A stretch of 9,149 nt of DNA from Lachnospiraceae bacterium (GTDB taxonomy: Bacteria; Bacillota_A; Clostridia; Lachnospirales; Lachnospiraceae), in NCBI GenBank assembly GCA_024690425.1, contig JAILCT010000041.1, forward strand, positions 1-9,149. The letters run 5' to 3'. The notes beneath the pieces were generated by a model. It saw nothing but the letters and a program-made list of their open reading frames with translations. It had not been told where the DNA came from and did not search any database. Below are positions 1-6,239 of this stretch, piece by piece. Within the stretch, counting starts at the first letter, position 1; every line of letters starts with the position of its first letter. The position numbers and the translations under genes are program-made.

Positions 1-992
1 GCAGGGCCTTTACAGCCTTAAGTGATGTGTCTAACTTCAGAAGATTCATCACGAGCGGGTTCGATGCAAGGTTTTTCAATGCCTTAAGGGGTGATGAGTA
101 TACTGTCATCAAGAGCTCTGAAAATGTTGATAAGTTAAGACGGGAATATACATATTTTACGCTTGTTCCACCGGAAATGAAGCAGTGGTATGCGACCGTT
201 TTTAATTACAGGGAGGATGACAGCAGCGCATCCTATTCCATGGAAAGGTACCACATGACGGATCTTGCCTTAAGATATGTCCATGGTGCCATTGGCGAAG
301 AAGAATTCAGAAACATAATGGAGATGCTCTTCCACTTTATAGCTATAAGGAAGAGAAGAAGTGTCTCCGATGATGACTATAAGGCTGCCGCAAGGAAGCT
401 CTATATTGATAAGGTGGATGAGAGGATAGCCAGCCTTAAGACCCTTGAGGGGTATGAGGAAATAGCTTCATATATCAAGCTGGGAACAGATTATAATGAC
501 ATTGATGAGATAGTTGACCGATACAAGGCGATCTATGAAAAAAAGACAGGAGAATACAGGCTTGCTGCGGTGGAGGCTGTAGCCCACGGAGACCTGTGTT
601 TTTCGAATATCCTCTACAACCACGACGCAAGGCTTTTAAAGCTCATAGATCCCAAGGGAGCCATGGACGAAGACGGCCTGTATATGGATCCTTATTACGA
701 TCTTGCCAAGCTGTCCCATTCAATATGCGGCTCTTACGATTATTTTAACAGTGACCAGTATGAGATAACCGTGGGACCGGATATGAAGCTTAGCCTGAAG
801 GTCGATTCGGATAATGAAAAATATATAAAGATATTTAATGAATATCTTATAAAAGCAGGGGCAGACCCGAAGCTTATACGTCTGTATGAGGCATCACTCT
901 TCTTATCGATGCTGCCTCTTCACATTGACAGGAAGAAGAAGGTATTGGGATTTATTCTTAATGCGATAAACATACTTAAGGAAATAGAATGA
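1..992 (+). CDS. Phosphotransferase (APH/choline-kinase-like) domain protein, 5' end outside the window
   Basis: Seen: the frame is open from the left edge (first whole codon at base 3) to a TGA at 990-992. A GTG at 27 could start a 321-residue protein, but no Shine-Dalgarno lies before it and the frame continues upstream without a stop, so this is probably the C-terminal part of a longer protein. Counting from the GTG, the kinase core is clear: a candidate nucleotide-binding lysine K29 followed by E40 in an REY motif, the Brenner-type catalytic loop HGDLCFSN (187-194), the metal-binding LIDPKG (206-211), and a DPYYDLAK segment (221-228). Known: this fold transfers phosphate from ATP to small hydroxyl substrates such as choline, ethanolamine, sugars or aminoglycosides. 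Inference: with a HAD phosphatase 25 bases downstream and glycosyltransferases after it, the substrate is probably a precursor of a polysaccharide substituent and not an antibiotic. In related capsule loci such a kinase domain can follow a nucleotidyltransferase domain, which could be the missing upstream part. The substrate is unknown. Confidence 0.82.
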   Translation, partial: RAFTALSDVSNFRRFITSGFDARFFNALRGDEYTVIKSSENVDKLRREYTYFTLVPPEMKQWYATVFNYREDDSSASYSMERYHMTDLALRYVHGAIGEEEFRNIMEMLFHFIAIRKRRSVSDDDYKAAARKLYIDKVDERIASLKTLEGYEEIASYIKLGTDYNDIDEIVDRYKAIYEKKTGEYRLAAVEAVAHGDLCFSNILYNHDARLLKLIDPKGAMDEDGLYMDPYYDLAKLSHSICGSYDYFNSDQYEITVGPDMKLSLKVDSDNEKYIKIFNEYLIKAGADPKLIRLYEASLFLSMLPLHIDRKKKVLGFILNAINILKEIE

Positions 993-1017
993 AAACAGCC
1001 GGTAAAAGGGAGAAGAA

Positions 1018-1419
1018 ATGAAATACGAAGGACTTACATTCATATTCGATATAGACGGAACCCTGTGCCCCATAAAGGGTAAGGATGAAAAATATGAAGA
1101 TCTGGTGCCTTACAAGGACATGGTTGAGAAGATCCGCGAGTATAAGGAGGAGGGAGCTAAGATCGTCTTTTTTACTTCCAGGAATATGAAGACCTATCAG
1201 GGTAACATAGGTATGATAAATGCCAATACAGCTAAGGTCATTCTTAATTGGCTTGAGAAGTGGGATATTCCCTGCGATGAGATCTATTATGGCAAGCCCT
1301 GGCCCGGGAAGAACGGCTTTTACGTTGATGACAGGACGGTAAGACCCGATGAATTCCTGAACAGATCAGTGGATGAACTTAACGAGATATGTGCAAAAAG
1401 CAGGTGCGTATGGGATTAA
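1018..1419 (+). CDS. Minimal HAD-superfamily phosphatase, capsule-biosynthesis type
   Basis: A compact 133-residue haloacid dehalogenase fold enzyme with all four HAD motifs: motif I DIDGT (D11 nucleophile, D13 acid/base), motif II FFTSRN (S54), motif III lysine in YGKP (K93), and motif IV FYVDDR (D104, D105) for Mg2+. There is no obvious cap insertion between motifs I and II (about 40 residues) or between II and III. This is the capless C0 arrangement, often seen in small capsular or KdsC-like phosphatases acting on open or large substrates. The start is supported by GGGAG at 1008-1012, five bases before ATG. It lies 25 bases after the kinase gene, and its end overlaps the next glycosyltransferase frame, which suggests translational coupling. 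Inference: it removes phosphate from an intermediate of the same precursor pathway the kinase serves. The fold and chemistry are secure; the substrate is not. The protein should be cytoplasmic, with no signal or membrane segment. Confidence 0.85.
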   Translation: MKYEGLTFIFDIDGTLCPIKGKDEKYEDLVPYKDMVEKIREYKEEGAKIVFFTSRNMKTYQGNIGMINANTAKVILNWLEKWDIPCDEIYYGKPWPGKNGFYVDDRTVRPDEFLNRSVDELNEICAKSRCVWD

Positions 1420-1428
1420 ACGACAGGA
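1402..1428 (+). promoter_or_regulatory. Ribosome-binding choices for the first glycosyltransferase
   Basis: AGGTG at 1402-1406 sits with AGG five bases before ATG 1410, still inside the phosphatase frame. AGGA at 1425-1428 sits five bases before ATG 1434, just past the phosphatase TAA at 1417-1419. ATG 1389 has no purine-rich site in front of it. The 1410 start is preferred because the leader MGLNDRINMFN and the following basic helix read as one unit, but 1434 is nearly as good. Any of these puts initiation next to phosphatase termination, which favours coupled translation. Confidence 0.45.
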
Positions 1429-2867
1429 TAAACATGTTCAATATAAAAAGGGGCATAAGCTATTTCAAGCGCAACGGTTTTAAAAAGACCTGTTACAAGG
1501 TTGCCGAACGCCTGAAAAGGGACGGTGATGAAGCGGGATATATGCAGGCGATGCTGTCAGGACGCCCCACAGCGGAAGAACTTGAAAGTCAGAGAGAAAG
1601 AAAGTTTTTCCATGACTATAAATTCAGCATTCTCGTACCTGCCTACAATACGGATACGGTTTTTCTGCGTGAGATGATCATGTCTGTTGTAAAACAGACA
1701 TACAGGGAGTGGGAGCTGTGCATAGTTGACGGAAGCGATTCCGACAACGTATGCAGGGAGGTCGACAGGATAAAGGAAGAGGCGGATAAGGATATTTCCG
1801 ACCGAATACGGATAAAAAAACTGGGATCCAACAGGGGTATTTCGGGTAATTTAAATGATGCCCTTGTCATGGCGACCGGAGATTATGTTGCCTTTCTCGA
1901 CCACGATGACATTCTGGCACCCGATGCCCTTTATGAAGTCATGAATGCCCTTGAATCAGGCATGGAGAGAGACGGTAATATCTACAGGAACAGATATAAA
2001 CTGATATATACGGATGAAGATAAGATCAATTCGACGGGGACAAGATACTTCGATCCGCATATCAAGCCTGACTTTGATATAGACTTTTTAAGATCCAACA
2101 ACTATATCTGTCATTTTCTTGTTGTCAAGACGTCTGTTGCTGTCAAGGCAAGCGGATTCAGGAGTGAATATAACGGCGCGCAGGATCATGATTTTATCTT
2201 AAGATGTACCGAGATCATCGATCCGTATGAGATATATCATATCCCAAAGGTTCTCTACCACTGGAGGTCAAGCTTATCTTCGACTGCCGAGAATCCGGAC
2301 AGCAAGCTGTATGCCTATGAGGCAGGGAAAAGAGCGGTGGTCGACCATCTTAACAGGCTTAATATCAGCGCTGAAGTGTTAAATACAGCCCATCTCGGGT
2401 TTTACAGGGTAAAATACTTACCCAAGTCTTTGAACATAAGGCTTGTGGGCAGGAAAGAATGGGAGTCGATCACAAGGGAGGCATTTAACGACATCAAAGA
2501 GCCGTATATCATGGTGCTTTCGGAATCGGTAAAGCCTGTTACAAACGATTACCTGTCGGAACTTGCCGGCGTTCTTATAAGAAACGAGGTCGGAGCTGTC
2601 GGCGGCAAGATATACGATGCACAGGGAAGGATTGACTCTGCGGGCTATTCATATGATAAGAACGGTAAGCTGATGCCCGATTTTCACGGGATGAACGGGA
2701 ATTTCTCAGGTTATCTTCACAGGGCATCTGTTCAGCACAAGACTGACGGACTTGCGGCAGACTGCATGATGCTGAAGAAAGAAGCAATAGTATTTACCGA
2801 CAGACCCGTGATGTCTGACAGATTCATTACCGTCTATGACCCGTATGCGGAATTTAAGAGAAAATGA
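1410..2867 (+). CDS. GT2 family glycosyltransferase with a degenerate second GT-A half-domain
   Basis: The protein has 485 residues from the ATG at 1410. In-frame alternatives are ATG 1389 (492 aa, no ribosome site) and ATG 1434 (477 aa, AGGA five bases before it). Residues 1-60 are basic and amphipathic (FKRNGFKK, then a KVAERLKR helix), probably a membrane-peripheral leader. The GT-A domain spans about 71-300. It opens with FSILVPAYN (72-80), carries DHDD (164-167) as the metal/nucleotide-sugar DxD site, and has QDHD (258-261) at the usual catalytic-base position and YHWR (283-286). Family knowledge: inverting GT2 enzymes use a nucleotide-sugar donor to extend lipid-linked glycans at the cytoplasmic face. 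The tail (about 364-480) resembles the second half of a further GT2 domain (VGAVGGKIYD, AADCMMLKKE, VYDPYAEF), but it lacks a DxD (SES instead) and the acidic ED motif, so it is probably non-catalytic. The gene overlaps the phosphatase by 10 bases and ends 15 bases before the next glycosyltransferase. The donor sugar is unknown. Confidence 0.85.
   Translation: MGLNDRINMFNIKRGISYFKRNGFKKTCYKVAERLKRDGDEAGYMQAMLSGRPTAEELESQRERKFFHDYKFSILVPAYNTDTVFLREMIMSVVKQTYREWELCIVDGSDSDNVCREVDRIKEEADKDISDRIRIKKLGSNRGISGNLNDALVMATGDYVAFLDHDDILAPDALYEVMNALESGMERDGNIYRNRYKLIYTDEDKINSTGTRYFDPHIKPDFDIDFLRSNNYICHFLVVKTSVAVKASGFRSEYNGAQDHDFILRCTEIIDPYEIYHIPKVLYHWRSSLSSTAENPDSKLYAYEAGKRAVVDHLNRLNISAEVLNTAHLGFYRVKYLPKSLNIRLVGRKEWESITREAFNDIKEPYIMVLSESVKPVTNDYLSELAGVLIRNEVGAVGGKIYDAQGRIDSAGYSYDKNGKLMPDFHGMNGNFSGYLHRASVQHKTDGLAADCMMLKKEAIVFTDRPVMSDRFITVYDPYAEFKRK
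2499..2783 (+). other. Vestigial second GT-A region within the first glycosyltransferase
   Basis: Residues about 364-458 of the 485-residue protein align by eye with the middle of a GT2 domain. A hydrophobic strand, EPYIMVLSES, stands where a live enzyme has a strand ending in NNDTE. It is followed by LSELAGVL, VGAVGGKIYD, IDSAGYSYD and AADCMMLKKE. The SES triplet at 2520-2528 replaces the metal-binding acid motif. Only about 40 residues separate this point from the end of the first domain, against 87 residues before the equivalent motif in the neighbouring enzyme at 2883. The N-terminal half of the second fold is therefore largely missing. Read as a structural or partner-binding remnant; no catalytic role is claimed. 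Confidence 0.6.
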
Positions 2868-2882
2868 TCCGGGAGATCAGTA

Positions 2883-3836
2883 ATGGCAAAGGTATCGGTA
2901 GTCATACCCAATTATAACGGTGAGAATTATCTGAGAAAATGTATAGAAGCTTTAAACAGCCAGACATTCAGCGATCATGAACTGATCATAACGGATAATG
3001 CTTCAACGGACGACAGCCTTAAGATGGTGTCCGAACTGCGACCGGATGCCGTGGTCGTAAAGCTTGATAAGAATTACGGCTTTTCCAGAGCAGTGAATGA
3101 AGGAATAAAGGCATCAACATCGCCATACGTGATACTTCTTAACAATGATACAGAGGTTTTTCCGGACTTTATCGAAAAACTGTATGATGCGGTAAGAAGT
3201 GATGACAGTGTTTTTTCCGTAAGTTCAAAGATGCTGCAGATGCACTCGCCGGGGCTTATTGATTCCGCCGGTGATATGTATTGCTGCCTTGGCTGGGCCT
3301 TCGCAAGGGGTAAGGATAAACCTGAGGCAGGGTATAACAGGAAAACGGATATCTTCTCATCCTGTGCCGGCGCCGCCATATACAGAAAAGCAGTATTCGA
3401 TGAGATCGGCTTGTTTGACGAAGCCCATTTTGCATACCTTGAGGATGTTGACGTCGGATACAGGGCAAGGATAAACGGATACAGAAACATATATGAGCCG
3501 GGTGCCTGCGTATACCATGCCGGCAGCGGAATGTCCGGGTCAAGGTATAATAAATTTAAGATAAACTTATCATCACGGAACAATATTTATCTTATATATA
3601 AGAACATGCCTCTGCTCCAGCTTGTGCTGAACCTCCCCTTTCTTCTTGCCGGGTTCCTTATAAAAACTGTGTTTTTTATCAGGAAGGGTGAAGGAGCTAC
3701 ATACGTTAAGGGACTCATAAATGGTATTAAGATGTGCAGGGGCCGAAAGAAATATCCATTTAAGAGCGCTAACCTTAAGAACTACTTAAGGATCCAGTGG
3801 GAGCTGTGGAGAAATACGGTCCTGCGATTTGTGTAA
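2883..3836 (+). CDS. GT2 family glycosyltransferase, WbbL/rhamnosyltransferase type
   Basis: A 317-residue single-domain GT2 enzyme of usual family length. The nucleotide-binding entry is VSVVIPNYNG (4-13), with TDNAST (37-42) next and LDKNYGFSRAVN (61-72) after it. The metal/donor site is LLNNDTE (85-91), the catalytic-base region is LEDVD (186-190), followed by YHAGSG (211-216) and SRNN (231-234), all typical of WbbL-like rhamnosyltransferases. A hydrophobic stretch at about 243-266 followed by a basic tail suggests association with the inner face of the membrane. GGGAG at 2871-2875, seven bases before ATG, fixes the start. Inference: it adds one residue, possibly rhamnose, to the lipid-linked repeat unit. 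No dTDP-rhamnose biosynthesis genes lie in this window, so the sugar cannot be confirmed. It shares codon style with its neighbours and shows no damage. Confidence 0.9.
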   Translation: MAKVSVVIPNYNGENYLRKCIEALNSQTFSDHELIITDNASTDDSLKMVSELRPDAVVVKLDKNYGFSRAVNEGIKASTSPYVILLNNDTEVFPDFIEKLYDAVRSDDSVFSVSSKMLQMHSPGLIDSAGDMYCCLGWAFARGKDKPEAGYNRKTDIFSSCAGAAIYRKAVFDEIGLFDEAHFAYLEDVDVGYRARINGYRNIYEPGACVYHAGSGMSGSRYNKFKINLSSRNNIYLIYKNMPLLQLVLNLPFLLAGFLIKTVFFIRKGEGATYVKGLINGIKMCRGRKKYPFKSANLKNYLRIQWELWRNTVLRFV

Positions 3837-3876
3837 GATATGTGATATCATTCCTTTTGGAACAGGGTGATCGGAA
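3837..3876 (+). promoter_or_regulatory. Largest intergenic gap, with an extended Shine-Dalgarno
   Basis: This 40-base gap is the longest non-coding stretch between genes in the window. GGTGATC at 3865-3871 is an exact complement of part of the 16S rRNA 3' tail (GATCACC) and ends five bases before ATG 3877, a good ribosome site. A weak hairpin, TTCC-TTTT-GGAA at 3851-3862, has only a four-pair stem and no U-run, so it is not called a terminator. No convincing -35/-10 pair was found. The gap most likely serves only translation initiation for the sugar phosphotransferase. Confidence 0.5.
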
Positions 3877-5280
3877 ATGATAAAAGACAATCAGAGAATA
3901 TTCAACCGAATACATATAGTGCTTGATGCACTGATAATAGCCGGGACTTATTGGTTTGCCTGGTGGCTTAAGTTCAAGAGCGGGCTTATTGATTACTCGA
4001 TGAGCCTTCCGACCAGTTATTTCAGGAAGGTAATGTATTTTGTGGTACCGGCCTATCTACTTCTTTATTATTTCTTCAATCTCTATAACAGTAAGCGGGC
4101 ATCAGGAAGAAAGAGGGAACTGTATAACATAATTAAGGCCAATACAGTCGGCAGTCTTGGCCTCATAGTTGCCATGTACCTGCTTGGACAGACTCATTTT
4201 TCCAGAGAGATGATATTTATCTTCTGGTGTGCCAACATATTTACGGAGACCCTTGTAAGGAACATCATCAGATACCTGCTGAGGTTTTTCAGGAAACGCG
4301 GGTATAATCTTAAATATGTCCTTCTTGTCGGATACTCCAAGTCGGCAGAGTCATATATAAACAAGATAAGACTCAACCCTCAGTGGGGTTATGTTGTCCG
4401 CGGAATACTTGACGACAATGTCGAGAGGGGGACCATGTATAAAGGGGTCAAGGTAATGGGAGCGGTAGATAACCTGCCCATCATACTTGAGGAGAATAAA
4501 CTTGATGAGATAGCGATAACCCTGTCTCTTAAGGAATACGGCCGACTAGAAGAGATAGTGAACATGTGTGAAAAGTCAGGTGTCCATACCAAGTTTATCC
4601 CGGATTATGCAGGAATAATCCCCAACAAACCATATACGGAAGACCTTCAGGGCCTGCCGGTGATAAATATAAGGCATGTCCCGCTTACAAATACGGTAAA
4701 TATAATCATGAAGAGGATAGTGGACATTGTCGGATCCTTTGTTCTTATTATACTTCTGTCTCCCGTTATGCTTGTTTCGGCCATAACAATACGGTTTGGA
4801 AGCCCCGGGCCTGTTATCTTCAAGCAGGAGCGTGTGGGACTGCATAATAAACCCTTTAAGATGCTCAAATTCCGGACCATGTTCGTGCAGGAAGACAAGG
4901 ATGAGGAAGAGAAGGGCTGGACAGTCAAGGATGATCCCAGAGTTACGGGTATAGGAAGGTTTTTAAGGAAGACAAGCCTTGATGAACTTCCGCAGCTCTT
5001 TAATGTTTTTACCGGTAAGATGAGCCTTGTAGGACCAAGGCCCGAGAGACCTCTTTTTGTTGAGCAGTTCAGGGAGACCATTCCCAGGTATATGATAAAG
5101 CATCAGGTCCGTCCGGGAATGACGGGTTGGGCTCAGATAAACGGACTCAGGGGTGATACTTCGATCGAGAAGAGGATTGAATATGACCTGTATTATATAG
5201 AGAACTGGACCATGGGGTTTGACATAAAGATATTATTCCTTACGGTATTTAAGGGATTCATTAACGAGAATGCATATTAA
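3877..5280 (+). CDS. Undecaprenyl-phosphate sugar phosphotransferase (WcaJ/WbaP-like initiating enzyme)
   Basis: A 467-residue polyprenyl glycosylphosphotransferase of normal length. It transfers sugar-1-phosphate from a nucleotide sugar to undecaprenyl phosphate, the first committed step of the repeat unit, at the cytoplasmic membrane face. The N-terminal half has about four hydrophobic segments (roughly 11-33, 51-70, 90-104, 111-127). A Rossmann-like CoA-binding region follows (YVLLVGYSKS at 147-156, through about 265). The catalytic bacterial sugar transferase domain starts at KRIVDIVGS (279-287) with a re-entrant hydrophobic helix (about 281-305). It contains SPGPVIFKQ (309-317), KFRTM (331-335), TSLDELPQ (366-373) with the key D369-E370 pair, SLVGPRPE (383-390) and RPGMTGWAQ (412-420). 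All catalytic motifs look intact. The domain order matches WcaJ/CpsE-type enzymes; glucose-1-phosphate or galactose-1-phosphate is the usual substrate, but the sequence does not show which. It is unusual only in lying mid-operon instead of near the start. Confidence 0.95.
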   Translation: MIKDNQRIFNRIHIVLDALIIAGTYWFAWWLKFKSGLIDYSMSLPTSYFRKVMYFVVPAYLLLYYFFNLYNSKRASGRKRELYNIIKANTVGSLGLIVAMYLLGQTHFSREMIFIFWCANIFTETLVRNIIRYLLRFFRKRGYNLKYVLLVGYSKSAESYINKIRLNPQWGYVVRGILDDNVERGTMYKGVKVMGAVDNLPIILEENKLDEIAITLSLKEYGRLEEIVNMCEKSGVHTKFIPDYAGIIPNKPYTEDLQGLPVINIRHVPLTNTVNIIMKRIVDIVGSFVLIILLSPVMLVSAITIRFGSPGPVIFKQERVGLHNKPFKMLKFRTMFVQEDKDEEEKGWTVKDDPRVTGIGRFLRKTSLDELPQLFNVFTGKMSLVGPRPERPLFVEQFRETIPRYMIKHQVRPGMTGWAQINGLRGDTSIEKRIEYDLYYIENWTMGFDIKILFLTVFKGFINENAY

Positions 5281-5285
5281 AGAAC

Positions 5286-6230
5286 ATGAGAGTTGATATA
5301 ATAATACCTGTATATAAACCCGATGAGAAGCTGATACGCCTTATAAACGGATTAAAGGGCCAGACAGTGCGTCCGGATAATATAATCATCATGTACACAA
5401 GGCTGTCGGCAATGGACCACATCAGCCCGCATCTTATAGAACTGGGCATGGAAGCTGCGGAGCTGAAGGTGTTTGAGCTTATGGCAGACCAGTTCGATCA
5501 TGGCGGAACAAGAGCGGAAGCGGTCAGGCATTCGAATGCCGACATATTCGTTATGATGACCCAGGATGCCATACCGTATGATAAGACTCTTATAGAGAAC
5601 TTGACCGAAAGCCTGGCCGATGATACCATAGCTGCAGCGTATGCAAGGCAGCTTCCGGATAAGACTTCCTCTGTGGCGGAATGCTTTACCAGAGGCTTCA
5701 ACTATCCTGCGCAGTCTGCATTAAAGGGAAGGGAAGACCTGGATCGTCTGGGGATAAAGACTTTCTTCTGCTCCAATGTATGCGCGGCATACAGGAGAGA
5801 TGTCTATGACAGCCTGGGCGGTTTTATCGAGCATACCATTTTCAACGAGGATATGATCTACGCCCACAAGCTCATCATGAACGGGTATAAGATCCGGTAT
5901 GAGGCCGGGGCATGTGTTATACATACACATGAGTATTCGCCCATGCAGCAGTTTCACAGGAATTTCGATCTTGCCGTGTCGCAGGCGGAACATCCCGAAG
6001 TATTCGAAGGGATCTCGTCCGAATCGGAGGGAGTAAGATATATCAGAAGCGCATATTCATATTTTAAGGAGCAGGGAAAGGGATATCTCATAATACCCTT
6101 TGTATGGGGATGCGGATTCAGGTATCTTGGCTACCGGCTCGGGAAAAAATACAAAAAGCTTCCGGAACGTCTGGTAACAGTCTTTTCCATGAACAAGGGG
6201 TACTGGGCACACAGTTCCGGGTCTTTATGA
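5286..6230 (+). CDS. GT2 family glycosyltransferase, RfbF/RfbG-like rhamnosyltransferase
   Basis: A 314-residue GT2 enzyme. It begins VDIIIPVYKPDEKL (3-16) and carries the motif set of dTDP-rhamnosyltransferases: QFDHGGTR (69-76), MTQDA (91-95) at the metal/donor position, YARQLP (119-124), FNYPAQ (138-143), FCSNVCAAYRR (161-171), the acid pair in FNEDM (186-190), and VIHTHEYS (211-218). Known: proteins with the DHGGTR plus TQDA signature transfer rhamnose or a related deoxysugar in O-antigen and capsule assembly. Inference: it adds a later residue of the repeat unit on the cytoplasmic side. It starts five bases after the sugar phosphotransferase stop. Only a weak AAAGAA purine run precedes the ATG, so initiation probably depends on ribosomes finishing the upstream gene. 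No frameshift or missing key residue is seen. The exact sugar and linkage remain open. Confidence 0.88.
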   Translation: MRVDIIIPVYKPDEKLIRLINGLKGQTVRPDNIIIMYTRLSAMDHISPHLIELGMEAAELKVFELMADQFDHGGTRAEAVRHSNADIFVMMTQDAIPYDKTLIENLTESLADDTIAAAYARQLPDKTSSVAECFTRGFNYPAQSALKGREDLDRLGIKTFFCSNVCAAYRRDVYDSLGGFIEHTIFNEDMIYAHKLIMNGYKIRYEAGACVIHTHEYSPMQQFHRNFDLAVSQAEHPEVFEGISSESEGVRYIRSAYSYFKEQGKGYLIIPFVWGCGFRYLGYRLGKKYKKLPERLVTVFSMNKGYWAHSSGSL

Positions 6231-6239
6231 GGAGATATA

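Noticed and set aside
27..29. GTG at 27 as the true start of the kinase gene
   Set aside because: There is no purine-rich site upstream and the frame stays open to the window edge, so the gene more likely begins outside the window.
27..992. Aminoglycoside resistance kinase
   Set aside because: The motifs are shared by the whole APH/choline-kinase fold. The polysaccharide setting and adjacent phosphatase make antibiotic resistance unlikely.
3074..3583. 169-codon open frame on the - strand
   Set aside because: It lies wholly inside the well-supported GT2 gene at 2883-3836, and its translation shows no recognisable domain. It is a codon-bias shadow.
3851..3862. Possible terminator hairpin TTCC-TTTT-GGAA before the sugar phosphotransferase
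   Set aside because: The stem is four pairs with two A-T, there is no U-run, and the next gene's ribosome site follows at once.
4647..5081. 144-codon open frame on the - strand
   Set aside because: It is antisense to the conserved catalytic domain of the sugar phosphotransferase, with no ribosome site or recognisable motif.
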